The notes: generated from the sequence alone by a model not told the origin. A stretch of DNA of 60,808 nucleotides from Candidatus Cloacimonadota bacterium (GCA_029553545.1 JAKPKU010000072.1:1-60808), one strand, 5' to 3'. Shown: positions 1-9,753, counted from the stretch's first letter. Translations and numbers: made by a program.

Positions 1-29
1 ATTGATGGATCTGGAACAACTAATGGTAG

Positions 30-213
30 TTGTTGATACATGGAATAAAAAGTTGCCTCCAATCCCGCTCGTAGTAGGCATCTGGAGATTTAGGTGAAAA
101 TAGTTTTTGAAAAACTCCACTTTGTCCTGCCAATATATATAGAAGGGGTTGATTTAATTTATGAATCTGCTTTATTCTTTTAAAAACTATTTTGGTTACT
201 ATGCAACACCCTC
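30..213 (-). repeat. Dispersed MITE-like element, copy A
   Basis: This is a diverged, reverse-oriented copy of an element also seen at 19238-19413 and 60605-60775. Shared landmarks are a terminal TGTTGCA-like motif (read here as ATGCAACACC at 201-210), a run reading GAAAACTATTTTCACCT in the other copies, and a CTACTACGANCGGG block near the far end. There is no open reading frame inside. It could be a non-autonomous transposable element or the relic of an insertion-sequence end. The left boundary is uncertain. Confidence 0.55.
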
Positions 214-404
214 TTTAATTGTCAAATGAGGTTAGATTTCAGGTTGGAATTTTATTATTTGAGATGATTTTCCTTGAAATAGAGTTTTATTGCTTAGTTT
301 TTAATTTGGAGATTATGCAAAATTCTCGACAATGAAAGGCAGTCTATTAATAGTAATATCGTTATTCGACAACAACCATCATCGGGTTTTTATTTAATGT
401 ATGA

Positions 405-486
405 AGCAGAGTTTTGGCAGGTTTTAAATGCTTACCAGTTCTTGCATATAAAGCGCATTAAGTAGAGCTTTGGCAGGTTTTAAAAG
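405..486 (+). repeat. Short direct repeat in gene-free stretch 214-496
   Basis: A 24-base unit ending in TTTGGCAGGTTTTAAA occurs at about 405-428 and again at about 463-486, 58 bases apart, with two or three mismatches. Apart from this pair and the element at 30-213, I see no gene, RNA or regulatory site in the first 496 bases. It lies just downstream of the stop of the minus-strand kinase gene. Confidence 0.5.
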
Positions 487-496
487 TAGTCAATGT

Positions 497-2257
497 TTAT
501 TCGTCATTCGTAAAAAGATCATACAATAATAATGAGAGATTATTGAGTTCATAGGGCTTTTTGATAATCTTCAAGTTCTTATTATCAGGGAATAGATCTT
601 GGTAACTTTGATCATAAAAACCAGATGCTAAAATGGTCGGTATATCAGGATTAAGAATTCTAATCTTTTCGATTAGCTCAATACCGGTGAGATTTGGCAT
701 AATCATATCAGAAATAACAGCGTGGAAAAAAGTAGGATCTTTTTCAAATATCTTCAATGCCTCTGTGCTATCGCAACACGTTACGACATTATAGCCAATA
801 TAGCTAAGAAAGTCTTTGATGAGAGAAGTAACAGATTGTTCATCGTCAACAAAGAGAATTGATTGAGATCCACGCAAATAGCCATATTTGGAGTTTTCTG
901 TTTGTTGATTATAAGAATCAATTTGAGGCAAGAGTAATGTAAATGTCGTGCCTTTGTTTTTCTCACTTGCCACACGGATATGCCCTTTGTACGAGTTAAT
1001 AATCTTTTTTACAACGGAGAGTCCTAATCCCGTGCCTTCATTTTGATTTTTGCTGGTGTAATACGGTTCAAAGATTTCTTTGAGTTTCTCAGGCTCAATT
1101 CCTTCTCCAGTATCGCTAATATCTATTCTGATATATGAACCCTGAGCGAGTCCATGGCTATTATTATCTTGAATAATCTCTTTATTAAACGAAATGGTAA
1201 TCTTGCCTTTTAGCTTGCCAATTGCCTGATAAGCATTAGTACAGATATTCATAAAAACTTGATGAATTTGCGTGTAATCAGCAAAGGTCACTGCTTTGTC
1301 AATGGACTTTATCAGCTCAAGCTCAATTGAGGAGGGCAAGATCGGGCGGAGGAGTTTTTTTACATCTTCAATCACATCAATTAGGTCAATTGCTTCTTGA
1401 TTAATTGTCTTTTTTCTACTAAAGGTAAGTATTTGCTTGGTCAGTTCTTTCGCACGCAACCCCGCTTTGAGCACTTCTTCAATGTACTTCTTTCTTGTCT
1501 CTTCGCATAATTCAATAGTGCTTGCCATTTCAGTGTAGCCGATAATAGACGACAAGATATTATTAAAATCATGGGCAATGCCGCTTGCCAATGCACCTAA
1601 AGACTCATTCTTTTGAGACTGGCATAATTGCTCTTCAAGGGCTCTCTTTTCTTCTTCAAAAGCTATTTTTGCAGTAACATCAAGTGCCAGGCAAGCTACG
1701 CCTAATAGGTTGTTTTTTGAGTCAATAATGGGAATGCGACATAAAGAAAAATAGTATTTTTCTCCATTGATTTTTAACATTTCTATTTCATTTTGAGAAG
1801 GCACTCTACGGTTGATTACAGCTTCGTCGCTTCGCTCGTTAAACAGTTGTACATTGTTAATTAGATCTGCATTTGTCTTGCCAATAATGGAGCTTGGAGA
1901 TAGGTTAAAGAAAGACAGGAATTTGTGGTTCACTTGCAAATATTTTAAGTCTGTTGATTTATAATAGAGTAAGCCAGGGGCATTATCAAGCATGAGGTTT
2001 ATGATATAATACCATTCTTTGGTTACTTGTTGTGTTTTTTGCAGTTGTTTATTCTTTAAAAATACAGACTTTTCCAGGTCATTAACAACCTCGAGATATT
2101 TTTTGCTAATGTTCTCGTTTTCTAAATGTACAATGTCAAGTTCATTTTGTAATTGCCGTAATCTTGATGATAAATAGGCGTTTTCTTGTTTTAATAAGTT
2201 AATTTCAATTGATTCATTTTCTATGATTTGATTTGCTTCATCCTTGAAGTTTCCCAT
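497..2257 (-). CDS. Cytoplasmic hybrid sensor histidine kinase (PAS-HisKA-HATPase-REC)
   Basis: This protein autophosphorylates on a histidine and passes the phosphate to its own receiver domain. Numbering is from the ATG at 2257, which lies 2 bases after the upstream stop; an in-frame TTG at 2269 is the alternative start. Residues 10-80 form a coiled coil, and a PAS domain follows at about 85-195. The phosphoacceptor is H229 in IAHDFNN. The ATPase has an N-box around N341 and a DTGEG box at 382-386. The C-terminal receiver carries acidic residues in FVDDE and the acceptor D517 in ISDMIMP. No transmembrane segment is visible, so it should sense a cytoplasmic signal. It is co-transcribed with the HDOD gene upstream, which suggests one signalling unit. 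The ligand is unknown. Confidence 0.9.
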   Translation of the reverse strand: MGNFKDEANQIIENESIEINLLKQENAYLSSRLRQLQNELDIVHLENENISKKYLEVVNDLEKSVFLKNKQLQKTQQVTKEWYYIINLMLDNAPGLLYYKSTDLKYLQVNHKFLSFFNLSPSSIIGKTNADLINNVQLFNERSDEAVINRRVPSQNEIEMLKINGEKYYFSLCRIPIIDSKNNLLGVACLALDVTAKIAFEEEKRALEEQLCQSQKNESLGALASGIAHDFNNILSSIIGYTEMASTIELCEETRKKYIEEVLKAGLRAKELTKQILTFSRKKTINQEAIDLIDVIEDVKKLLRPILPSSIELELIKSIDKAVTFADYTQIHQVFMNICTNAYQAIGKLKGKITISFNKEIIQDNNSHGLAQGSYIRIDISDTGEGIEPEKLKEIFEPYYTSKNQNEGTGLGLSVVKKIINSYKGHIRVASEKNKGTTFTLLLPQIDSYNQQTENSKYGYLRGSQSILFVDDEQSVTSLIKDFLSYIGYNVVTCCDSTEALKIFEKDPTFFHAVISDMIMPNLTGIELIEKIRILNPDIPTILASGFYDQSYQDLFPDNKNLKIIKKPYELNNLSLLLYDLFTNDE

Positions 2258-2259
2258 AT

Positions 2260-3129
2260 CTAAAACCAACCTAATTGTTCCATTTTTAGAATCTCCTCTT
2301 CTACTGCTTCCATAATAATATCTAAAGATCTTTCTTCAAGGTTGTATAAGCTTATAGATGAAAGGAAGTTAAATTTGTTTGTATGTTTGATGTCTGAAAA
2401 CCCAAATTCAAAGTGGGTGCAAAGCTGATCTATTACGAAAAGCATGGTAGCATCTTTTCTCACATGTGCTGGTGCAAGCAGAGGCTGATGGTGGTATCTA
2501 ATTGGGAGATAGAGGTCTTCATGAAAATCCCATTCCTTCATCACTTCTGATGCCAAAAGTGCATGGTCATAGCCCAAAAGCGCTTGCTCTATTTCATATA
2601 AGTTTTTGGGCTCTGTGCGGTATTTGATCATTATCTGTTTAAAGTCATCTGGCTGAAACTGTTCCATCATAATATGACCAATATTGTGCAATAAGCCTAA
2701 AGAATAAATATTGTTGCCAAGCTCTTTAAACTCTCTACGATAAATAAACTTGCCCGCTAAAGCAGAAGCTACGCTAAATCTCCAGAGCTTGTCACGACTA
2801 AAAAAGATGTCCAATTCATTGCCGATGAAGAGCTCTAATGCCTTCATACTAATAGCAATTTGCTTGACAATATCAAAACCTATCCAAATAATTGCCTCTA
2901 GGATATCTGATATTCTTTTTGACATACCATAATATGCTGAATTAGCTAAACGTAAAATTCTTGAGGACAGAGGTGGATCGACTTCAACAATGTCTTTAAG
3001 CTGCTTTGCTGTTGCTGAAGGGTCATTAATTAGTCTGATCAATTCGAGTAGTATTGACTTTATTGATGCTAATTCGGAGCTGTGTACTGCGTGTTTCAGC
3101 TCGTAAAATGTCATTTTCTTTTGATTCAT
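2260..3129 (-). CDS. HDOD domain signalling protein
   Basis: An HDOD domain (a relative of HD phosphohydrolases that usually lacks catalysis) spans most of the protein. Recognisable family features are the N-terminal IVEVDPPLSSRILRLANSAY segment, the IGFDIVKQIA stretch, and the later LLHNIGHIMM and YDHALLASEV motifs. HDOD proteins commonly act as scaffolds or regulators in signal transduction with two-component systems. The ATG at 3129 follows an AGGTC ribosome-binding site. The stop lies just before the hybrid-kinase start, so the two genes are almost certainly translated from one message. No output domain is fused to it. The partner and process are not evident. Confidence 0.85.
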   Translation of the reverse strand: MNQKKMTFYELKHAVHSSELASIKSILLELIRLINDPSATAKQLKDIVEVDPPLSSRILRLANSAYYGMSKRISDILEAIIWIGFDIVKQIAISMKALELFIGNELDIFFSRDKLWRFSVASALAGKFIYRREFKELGNNIYSLGLLHNIGHIMMEQFQPDDFKQIMIKYRTEPKNLYEIEQALLGYDHALLASEVMKEWDFHEDLYLPIRYHHQPLLAPAHVRKDATMLFVIDQLCTHFEFGFSDIKHTNKFNFLSSISLYNLEERSLDIIMEAVEEEILKMEQLGWF

Positions 3130-3237
3130 ATTTGACCTATTCCCTTTATTTAACCAAGATTAAACTTATTATAATGTGTTAAAAAAACACGACTAACCCC
3201 ATATACCATTTTTCTGTTTTTAATGCAAGTATTATTT

Positions 3238-5649
3238 TTATATTTTTTCAAATTCCCAAAACTCTTTAACGTATCTCTCTATTTTCTTAATATTTGAGCA
3301 AGAATAAACATGCTGCCATTCTACAGGAAATAACTCTTTATATGCTCGAACAGTGTACCTATAATCTACTAAAATAATAATACCTCTGTCATTTTCTGTC
3401 CGAATTACTCTACCGCCAGCTTGCAAAACTTTGTTGAAGGCTGGATAACGATATGCATAATTAAAACCGTTTTTGTTCTGCTTGCGAAAATAGCTTTTTA
3501 ATAGATCTTTTTGTAAATCCATTGCAGACAGCCCTACCCCAATAATGATGCTGCCAATAAGCTTGTCGCCTTCAAGATCAATGCCCTCAGCAAAAATGCC
3601 TCCCAATACTGCCATGCCAATCAGTGCATAAGGATTGTCTGCTTTGAAGTTGGATAAAAAGTCTTTGCGTGCTTCCTCACTCATCAAACGCTCTTGATTA
3701 ATGATACGCATATTTTTGCCTTTAATATCGATCTTTCGCATTACCTGCTCCATGAAAGCAAAAGAGGGGTAATAAATTAGATAATTGCCCTGCTTTTGTG
3801 CACAGACAGAGATTATCAAATCAGCGATATCTTGATAGGTGTCTTCACTTCTTGATTTATACTCGCTTGTTAGTGCTGTATAAGCGATAACTTCGCACTT
3901 TTCTTTTGCAAAAGGCGAGCTGAGAGCAATGTACTTATTCTTTGGGCTCTGGTATGAAATCATGTATTCATAATAATCATACGGGATTAAAGTAGCAGAA
4001 AAAATAGCGGTGGCAATAGCGTTCTGCAAGCAGCCTTTGATGTACTCAGTAGCATTCAGGCAGTATAGTTTGAGATTGGTCTCTTGTGCACTCTTTAAAA
4101 TAACTGTCTTGTAATTGTCTCCATACCACGAAAAAGTGTCGATATAAAAATAAAGCTCGTAATAGTAGCAGATTAGGATATACTTTATCTTGGATGGGCT
4201 GAGCTTGAAGATGATATCTGGTAGGTGATTTATAATCATAATGATAGACTTTTTAATTATGTGAGGAAAATCTTTAAGCAGTATTTCGTTTTGCTGAAAT
4301 GAATTGGCAAGCTGGATAAAGTTGTCACGTAAGGCGATCGCTTCCTTTGCGACTGCTGAGTTATTCTCTTTGAAGAAAGGCATTGGTGAATTCAGAATCT
4401 CAAGAGTTAGGTTGCCTGAATACATTTCTCTTGCTCTATCAGGCATATTATGCGCCTCATCAATGAGAAAACAGTACTTCTCTCTAACCTCATCAAAGAG
4501 TCTTTTGATCATGACAATAGGGTCAAAAACATAATTATAATCGCAAATCACTACATCTGCGTATTCAGAGAGAGTTAAAGCCAATTCAAATGGGCAGATA
4601 ATGTGCTTTTCAGCTATTTCTTGAATCAGCGTGGAATCCCATTCATTGTACTGCATAATGTCGGTCAGTGCGACTTTGAGCTTGCCAAAGAAGTTGTCAG
4701 CATAAGGGCAAAAGGTTGGTTCACAGAGCGGGAACTCCATCAAGCATGTCTTTTCTTTAGCAGTTAAAACGAGGTATTTTAAATTGGCTTCTTTTTCATT
4801 AAGTATTCTTAAAGCATTTACAGCAACGGTTCTGCCAACAGTTTTAGCAGTCAAGAAAAAGAGCTTGTCAATCTTCTTTTCACCCATTGCCTTGATGGCA
4901 GGATAGAGGCTTGCCATAGTCTTCCCTGTGCCTGTAGGTGCGCGCACATAGAGCATTTGCCCGTTATTAATAGCATTATAAACAGCAACCGCCATCTTCC
5001 TTTGCTCTTTACGAAACTCAAAGGGAAAGTCAAGCGTTTGAATACGTGCATTTCTTATGGCAATTCTTTTGCTCAAGCTTTTTGCCCAATTTAACCACTG
5101 CTGTAAAGTGTAATTAAAAAAGGTCTCTAACCAGGTGATTGAAAAGTCTGCAAGAAAGGGGTATTCTTTATTCGTCTCATTGTGATAATAAGTGAGCTTG
5201 ATACGAAGATAGGGGAGATTATTGTTTTTACACCAAATATAAGCGTACATCAGTGCCTGAGCCCAGTGTATCGCACTTTTACCACGCAAGGTAGGTATTG
5301 CCTCTTTATACTCAGAAAAACAGGGGAAAAAGATTATTTCAAATTTAGGGTCACCAGTTTTAAAGTCGCTAATAGTCTTGATTTCTTCTAAAGTTGTGAT
5401 CTCTTCATCTGTGAAAAGTCCGTCAATTCTTCCATTAATCTCGATATCAATGCCTGGTAATTGGTGAAGATAGTTGATAGTCAATTCAGATTGGTAGTTA
5501 TCGCCTCTGCTCTTTTGCACAGATTGATGTCCTGCAATGCCTCGTAGGCGCTGTAAGTTGCCCTGCATTGATACAGCAAGGCTACCTTCTTGATAGACAT
5601 ACTTGACAAGCTGTCCGACGGAAATGCTTATCTTTTTCTTTGTTTCCAT
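3238..5649 (-). CDS. XPD/DinG-like Fe-S DNA helicase with N-terminal PD-(D/E)XK nuclease-like domain
   Basis: This is probably a 5'-3' superfamily 2 helicase acting on damaged or branched DNA. Residues about 60-140 look like a PD-(D/E)XK nuclease core: D76, E89-I-K91, and a Cas4-like Q131xxxY135. The helicase part begins with Walker A APTGTGKT (237-244). It has four cysteines C302, C309, C314 and C352 spaced as in the XPD 4Fe-4S domain, DEAH at 397-400, and a C-terminal GGRVIRTENDRG motif VI. Such nuclease-helicase fusions are known in other bacteria, for example clostridia. A strong terminator lies only about 14 bases upstream of the ATG and I see no clear Shine-Dalgarno, so expression may be low or the start misplaced. 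Confidence 0.85.
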   Translation of the reverse strand: METKKKISISVGQLVKYVYQEGSLAVSMQGNLQRLRGIAGHQSVQKSRGDNYQSELTINYLHQLPGIDIEINGRIDGLFTDEEITTLEEIKTISDFKTGDPKFEIIFFPCFSEYKEAIPTLRGKSAIHWAQALMYAYIWCKNNNLPYLRIKLTYYHNETNKEYPFLADFSITWLETFFNYTLQQWLNWAKSLSKRIAIRNARIQTLDFPFEFRKEQRKMAVAVYNAINNGQMLYVRAPTGTGKTMASLYPAIKAMGEKKIDKLFFLTAKTVGRTVAVNALRILNEKEANLKYLVLTAKEKTCLMEFPLCEPTFCPYADNFFGKLKVALTDIMQYNEWDSTLIQEIAEKHIICPFELALTLSEYADVVICDYNYVFDPIVMIKRLFDEVREKYCFLIDEAHNMPDRAREMYSGNLTLEILNSPMPFFKENNSAVAKEAIALRDNFIQLANSFQQNEILLKDFPHIIKKSIIMIINHLPDIIFKLSPSKIKYILICYYYELYFYIDTFSWYGDNYKTVILKSAQETNLKLYCLNATEYIKGCLQNAIATAIFSATLIPYDYYEYMISYQSPKNKYIALSSPFAKEKCEVIAYTALTSEYKSRSEDTYQDIADLIISVCAQKQGNYLIYYPSFAFMEQVMRKIDIKGKNMRIINQERLMSEEARKDFLSNFKADNPYALIGMAVLGGIFAEGIDLEGDKLIGSIIIGVGLSAMDLQKDLLKSYFRKQNKNGFNYAYRYPAFNKVLQAGGRVIRTENDRGIIILVDYRYTVRAYKELFPVEWQHVYSCSNIKKIERYVKEFWEFEKI

Positions 5650-5663
5650 TTTAAATTGTATGT

Positions 5664-5699
5664 AAAAAAGTGGGGTAGTAGCATGAAAGCCACTACCCC
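5664..5699 (-). terminator. Rho-independent terminator after asnS
   Basis: On the minus strand an 11-base-pair stem (arms 5689-5699 and 5672-5682, one G-T pair) closes a 6-base loop and is followed by ACTTTTTT. It lies 24 bases past the asnS stop and just before the helicase start. Confidence 0.85.
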
Positions 5700-5723
5700 T
5701 GTATTGTGTAAGCTAATTTTTCA

Positions 5724-7019
5724 TTATGGATAAATACGGTAAATCATGCGTGGGAATGGGATAGTCTCACGAATGTGCTTTGTGCCCGTCATCCAGGTGA
5801 CTAAACGCTCTAAACCAATACCAAAACCACTATGTGGAACTGAGCCATATTGTCTTAAATCTAAATACCACTTGTATTCATCTAAGTCCATTTTATCTTG
5901 TTCCATTCTATACTTGAGCAAGTCATAGTCGTCTTCTCTCTGTGAGCCACCGATGATTTCACCAAAGCCTTCAGGTGCAATTAAGTCAGCGCCTAAAACA
6001 TAGTCTTCATTCTCAGGGTCACGTTTCATATAGAAAGCTTTTATAGCTTGAGGCCATTTTTCGATAAAAACAGGGACATCTGAACCTTCAGTGAGCATAG
6101 CTTCGTCTTGAGCACCTAAGTCGCTATTATAGTCGATTTCTGAGCCTTTAGAACGAAGATATTCTACTGCCTCGCGGTGTGTCATCTTCTTAAATGGCGC
6201 ATCGGCTTTCTTTAATTGCTCAATATCACGTTCCAAGATAACTAAATCATCGTGATTCTTTTCTAAAACAGTACGTATTACAAAACGAATCAAGCCCTCT
6301 TGAATGGCGAGGTTCTCGTCATGTTCGACAAAAGCAGCTTCTGCATCCATCATCCAAAACTCTGTGAGATGCTTACGTGTTTTTGATTTTTCTGCTCTAA
6401 ATACAGGACCGAAGTCATAAACACGACCAAGGCTCATGATGCCAGTCTCCAAATATAATTGCCCTGATTGTGAGAGATAAGCCGAGCCCTCATCAAAATA
6501 TGGCACTTCAAAGAGAGTGGTTGTGCCTTCGCAAGCGTTTGGCGTGAGTATTGGAGAGTCAAAACGATAAAAACTATTTTGATTGAGATAGTCACAGATA
6601 GCGTGATAAACAGTGTGTCTAACTTTCATGATAGACCGTTGTTTTGGAGAGCGAAGCCAAAGATGTCTATTTTCTAATAAGAAATCAGGTCCATGCTCTT
6701 TTTTAGAGATGGGATAATCATGAGCAATTTGTATTGGCTGAATATCTGTAACTTGCAATTCATAAGTGTTTTCGAGCTTTGGATGCTTTTTTGGTATCCC
6801 ATGTATGATAAGAGAAGATTCCAAGCCCAAGCTCTTTGCTATTTCAAATTTATCATCGCCTAAGTCTGGTCTAAAAGCAACAGATTGAATTTCACCTGTT
6901 CCATCTCTGACAATGATAAAGACAAGCTTTCCAGAGTGGCGGGTGTTTCTTACCCAGCCTTTTAGACATATCTCTTGACCTTCGTATTGAGCGATGTCTT
7001 TTATAAATATATATTTCAT
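5724..7019 (-). CDS. asnS: Asparaginyl-tRNA synthetase
   Basis: This is a class II aminoacyl-tRNA synthetase that charges tRNA-Asn. It has an N-terminal OB-fold anticodon-binding domain (from about residue 10, EICLKGWVRNTRHSG). The catalytic domain includes motif 2 with FRAEKSKTRKHLTEFWMMD, where HLTEFWM is typical of AsnRS, and motif 3 GFGIGLERLV near the C-terminus. At 431 residues it is the usual length. I chose the ATG at 7019 because a GGAGG lies 5 bases upstream; the in-frame ATG at 7031 would overlap that site. It follows the oxidoreductase gene closely and ends before a strong terminator. Confidence 0.95.
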   Translation of the reverse strand: MKYIFIKDIAQYEGQEICLKGWVRNTRHSGKLVFIIVRDGTGEIQSVAFRPDLGDDKFEIAKSLGLESSLIIHGIPKKHPKLENTYELQVTDIQPIQIAHDYPISKKEHGPDFLLENRHLWLRSPKQRSIMKVRHTVYHAICDYLNQNSFYRFDSPILTPNACEGTTTLFEVPYFDEGSAYLSQSGQLYLETGIMSLGRVYDFGPVFRAEKSKTRKHLTEFWMMDAEAAFVEHDENLAIQEGLIRFVIRTVLEKNHDDLVILERDIEQLKKADAPFKKMTHREAVEYLRSKGSEIDYNSDLGAQDEAMLTEGSDVPVFIEKWPQAIKAFYMKRDPENEDYVLGADLIAPEGFGEIIGGSQREDDYDLLKYRMEQDKMDLDEYKWYLDLRQYGSVPHSGFGIGLERLVTWMTGTKHIRETIPFPRMIYRIYP

Positions 7020-7032
7020 TAGGTCCTCCATT

Positions 7033-8013
7033 TTAGAGAGTTTTCTTTTTTATTTTTTCAACAATTTCCATAGCGACGCATAAGGCTTTTGCACCTGCTT
7101 CGCCGTCTACGGCAGGTCTTGTATTTTCATTAATACTCTTGACAAAAGATTCAAGCTCCATGGTAAGGGCATCTTTTTCAAAATCATCAGCTTTAATTTC
7201 TGTAATATCGACAAGATCTTGTGGGTCAAAATTAGTATTTCCCATGAGAATCTGAGGTAAGATCTTATTTATTTCTTTTGACTTTCTTAGAATAGAGACA
7301 TTCTTTTCCTGGAAATCAAGAGAGATATAAGCATCTTTTTGGAAAAAACGAATCTTGCGCTCACGCTTCATTGAGATACGGCTCGAGGTGACATTCGCTA
7401 CAGCGCCATTAGCGAACTCAAGGCGCGCATTGGCAATATCAATACTTGGTGTTAAAACCCCAATGCCAGATGCTTTGATATCGATAAGCTCACTCTTGAC
7501 AAAAGAGAGTATCAAGTCAATATCGTGGATCATCAAGTCTAGCACAACGGGTACATCGCTGCCACGAGGGTTAAATGGAGCAATGCGGTGAGACTCGATA
7601 AACATAGGGTCGTTTACATCTTTTATAACCTTTAGAATGACGGGATTAAATCGCTCTATATGACCGACCTGGATAAACAGATTATTCTTATTTGCTATTT
7701 CTATTAGCTCTTCAGCCTGCTTGATCTCTGAGGTAATCGGCTTTTCTAAAAATACATGACAGCCTCTTTCAAGCGCTGGCTTTGCCAAAGCATAGTGATA
7801 GGTTGTGGTGGCAGCAATATCAACAGCATCAACGACCTCGAGCATTTCTTCATAGCTTGAAAATGCCCTAACCTTGTAAAGATCAGCAATTTCGACAGCT
7901 CTTTCTTTTATTTGATCATATACGCCAACAAATTCGCAATCTTCTATTTCAGAAAAGATTCTTGCATGATGTTTACCCAAGTGCCCAACGCCAACTACAC
8001 CTACTTTCAGCAT
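7033..8013 (-). CDS. Gfo/Idh/MocA family NAD(P)-dependent oxidoreductase
   Basis: The N-terminal Rossmann fold carries GVVGVGHLGKHHAR (residues about 5-18). The EKPI motif at about 93-96 contains the family's conserved lysine. Residues 120-326 form the usual C-terminal alpha/beta dimerisation domain, with a DLMIHDIDL stretch supplying the catalytic histidine region. Members oxidise or reduce sugars, often nucleotide sugars for envelope polysaccharides. The UDP-sugar pyrophosphorylase nearby fits that, but the substrate cannot be read from the sequence. A GAGGGT ribosome-binding site precedes the ATG. Confidence 0.85.
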   Translation of the reverse strand: MLKVGVVGVGHLGKHHARIFSEIEDCEFVGVYDQIKERAVEIADLYKVRAFSSYEEMLEVVDAVDIAATTTYHYALAKPALERGCHVFLEKPITSEIKQAEELIEIANKNNLFIQVGHIERFNPVILKVIKDVNDPMFIESHRIAPFNPRGSDVPVVLDLMIHDIDLILSFVKSELIDIKASGIGVLTPSIDIANARLEFANGAVANVTSSRISMKRERKIRFFQKDAYISLDFQEKNVSILRKSKEINKILPQILMGNTNFDPQDLVDITEIKADDFEKDALTMELESFVKSINENTRPAVDGEAGAKALCVAMEIVEKIKKKTL

Positions 8014-8109
8014 AAATACCCTCTTTACTATTCATAATTATTAAAGCATAATGCATAATTTAAAGCCGTATTTCTACTGGTTTGTCATCATGCATTATGC
8101 ATATTGATC

Positions 8110-8141
8110 AGTGGTTTTATGTGTTAAACCACTACTTTTTT
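8110..8141. terminator. Hairpin downstream of TPR gene
   Basis: An 8-base-pair inverted repeat (AGTGGTTT / AAACCACT, 8110-8133) is followed on the plus strand by a T run at 8136-8141. It sits directly after the stop of the minus-strand TPR gene, but the T run is on the wrong side for that gene, so its role is uncertain. A second inverted pair (GCATAATGCAT / ATGCATTATGC) lies between it and the oxidoreductase start. Confidence 0.35.
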
Positions 8142-9753
8142 AATTAAAGAAATCCTTCTTTGTCATGTCAATATATTGATTATTAGATTGGATTCTATGA
8201 TCAATATCAGAGATAACAGATTGGCTTTTTGCTTTGCCTTTTGCAGCTTTAAACATCTCGTCTGCTTTTCTAAATAATTGATTAGCAGCAGCTTTAGCAT
8301 TATCTCTAACTTTGATAGTATTATCTAATTCAGCACCATAAAGATTGCCGCTATCTGTCTTCTTTTGCAAGTCAACATACTCAGCTTGCTTTGCAATGCC
8401 ACGTTTTTGATTTATTGAAGCCAAAATCAGGTATGGCTCATAGATCTCATTATCCTTTGTGATAGCTGAATTAGCGTATTTCTCTGCCTGTGCAAGGTTA
8501 TTCATATTGAGATTAATATCTGCAATACTCACATCAACAACGCCACTTTGAGGCATCATCTTCTCGAGCTTTTTATAAGTTTCAAGTGCAAGCTTATTAT
8601 ATTTATCAGCTTCTCTTTCATAAGATATTGCACGATATGCAGCGCCGAGGTTTAAATAAGCTCTTGTATTGGTAGCATCTCTTGCAATAAGTGCTTTGTA
8701 GTTTTCAATCGCCTGCTCAAGTCTGCCAGTTCTTTGATAGCTAATCGCCAGTTTTCTACCTAATTCTTCACTGTTTGGATAAAGGTTTGTGACAAATTCA
8801 AGATGTGGAATAGCAGCTTCATAGTCTTTATTATCATAAGCTATTGTTGCATAAAACATGCGCACGCTTTCATTCTCACTATCAATAATCAAGGCATTGT
8901 CTAATGCTTTAGTAGCCTCGCTGATATTATTCTTGTCTTTATGCATTTGCGCAATAGCCAACCAAAGCATAGGATCATGGCTAACATTTGCAACTTTTGA
9001 AAGCACTTCGATGGACTTTTCTAAATTGCCTTGCTTTTTATATGTTTCACTAAGGAAACGTAGGCAGTTTTCATTATCAGGGTTAAACTCGAGTGTCTTA
9101 TCAAAATAGCTAATAGCTTCTGTATACTTGTTATTTTGGTAATTGATCATGCCTAAATAATAGTAAACTTCAGGGTTGTTTTCATCAATAGATGTTAATC
9201 TCAAAAACATTTCTTCAGCTTCTACCAGCTTTTTAGCATTAAAGTTTTGCTCTGCAATATTAAATATCTTCTTTACTTCGCTTGCTGCAAACTCTGATAT
9301 CTTTGCCAAGAAATTTTCTTGTAAAGACTTCATTCTTTGGTTCTTGTCTTTGGTAATAGAAAAAGTGAGGTTGATCAAGTCTTTTGTTCTCATACTCATA
9401 ACTTTTCCAGTAACAAAGAAAGAGGTAGGGTTTTCTCTTGAGATCCACATCCAGATAGCCAAATCAGCATTTAGTCCTTTTGCAATATCTTCAACAGTGG
9501 AAGGTTCAATTTCTTTTAATGATCCTTTAAACCCATCATTTTTAAGTGCTTTTGCGCTCTCTTTAAGAGGTATTAATTCAAGATGCAAGTCTTCTTTAAA
9601 GGCTGCTTCGAGGTCTCTTTTTTCAAGCATTGTTTTAACGTATCTACTTTCACTATCGTCAGCATCAATACCAATAATCACAATCTTTTCTTTTGCAATT
9701 AAAGGGATGATTAATAGTAAGCTTATTATGAGAAGTATCATTCTCTTTTTCAT
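8140..9753 (-). CDS. Exported tetratricopeptide-repeat protein
   Basis: The N-terminal stretch MKKRMILLIISLLLIIPLIA is a signal peptide or membrane anchor, so the protein acts in the periplasm or at the envelope. Residues about 20-150 form a region with no family I recognise. About eight TPR units follow from residue 165, for example PEVYYYLGMINYQNNKYTEA and TRAYLNLGAAYRAISYEREA. TPRs mediate protein-protein contacts. The GGAGG 4 bases before the ATG is strong. It lies downstream of the cell-shape and UDP-sugar genes, separated by 88 bases. A role in envelope assembly is only an inference. Confidence 0.8.
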   Translation of the reverse strand: MKKRMILLIISLLLIIPLIAKEKIVIIGIDADDSESRYVKTMLEKRDLEAAFKEDLHLELIPLKESAKALKNDGFKGSLKEIEPSTVEDIAKGLNADLAIWMWISRENPTSFFVTGKVMSMRTKDLINLTFSITKDKNQRMKSLQENFLAKISEFAASEVKKIFNIAEQNFNAKKLVEAEEMFLRLTSIDENNPEVYYYLGMINYQNNKYTEAISYFDKTLEFNPDNENCLRFLSETYKKQGNLEKSIEVLSKVANVSHDPMLWLAIAQMHKDKNNISEATKALDNALIIDSENESVRMFYATIAYDNKDYEAAIPHLEFVTNLYPNSEELGRKLAISYQRTGRLEQAIENYKALIARDATNTRAYLNLGAAYRAISYEREADKYNKLALETYKKLEKMMPQSGVVDVSIADINLNMNNLAQAEKYANSAITKDNEIYEPYLILASINQKRGIAKQAEYVDLQKKTDSGNLYGAELDNTIKVRDNAKAAANQLFRKADEMFKAAKGKAKSQSVISDIDHRIQSNNQYIDMTKKDFFN

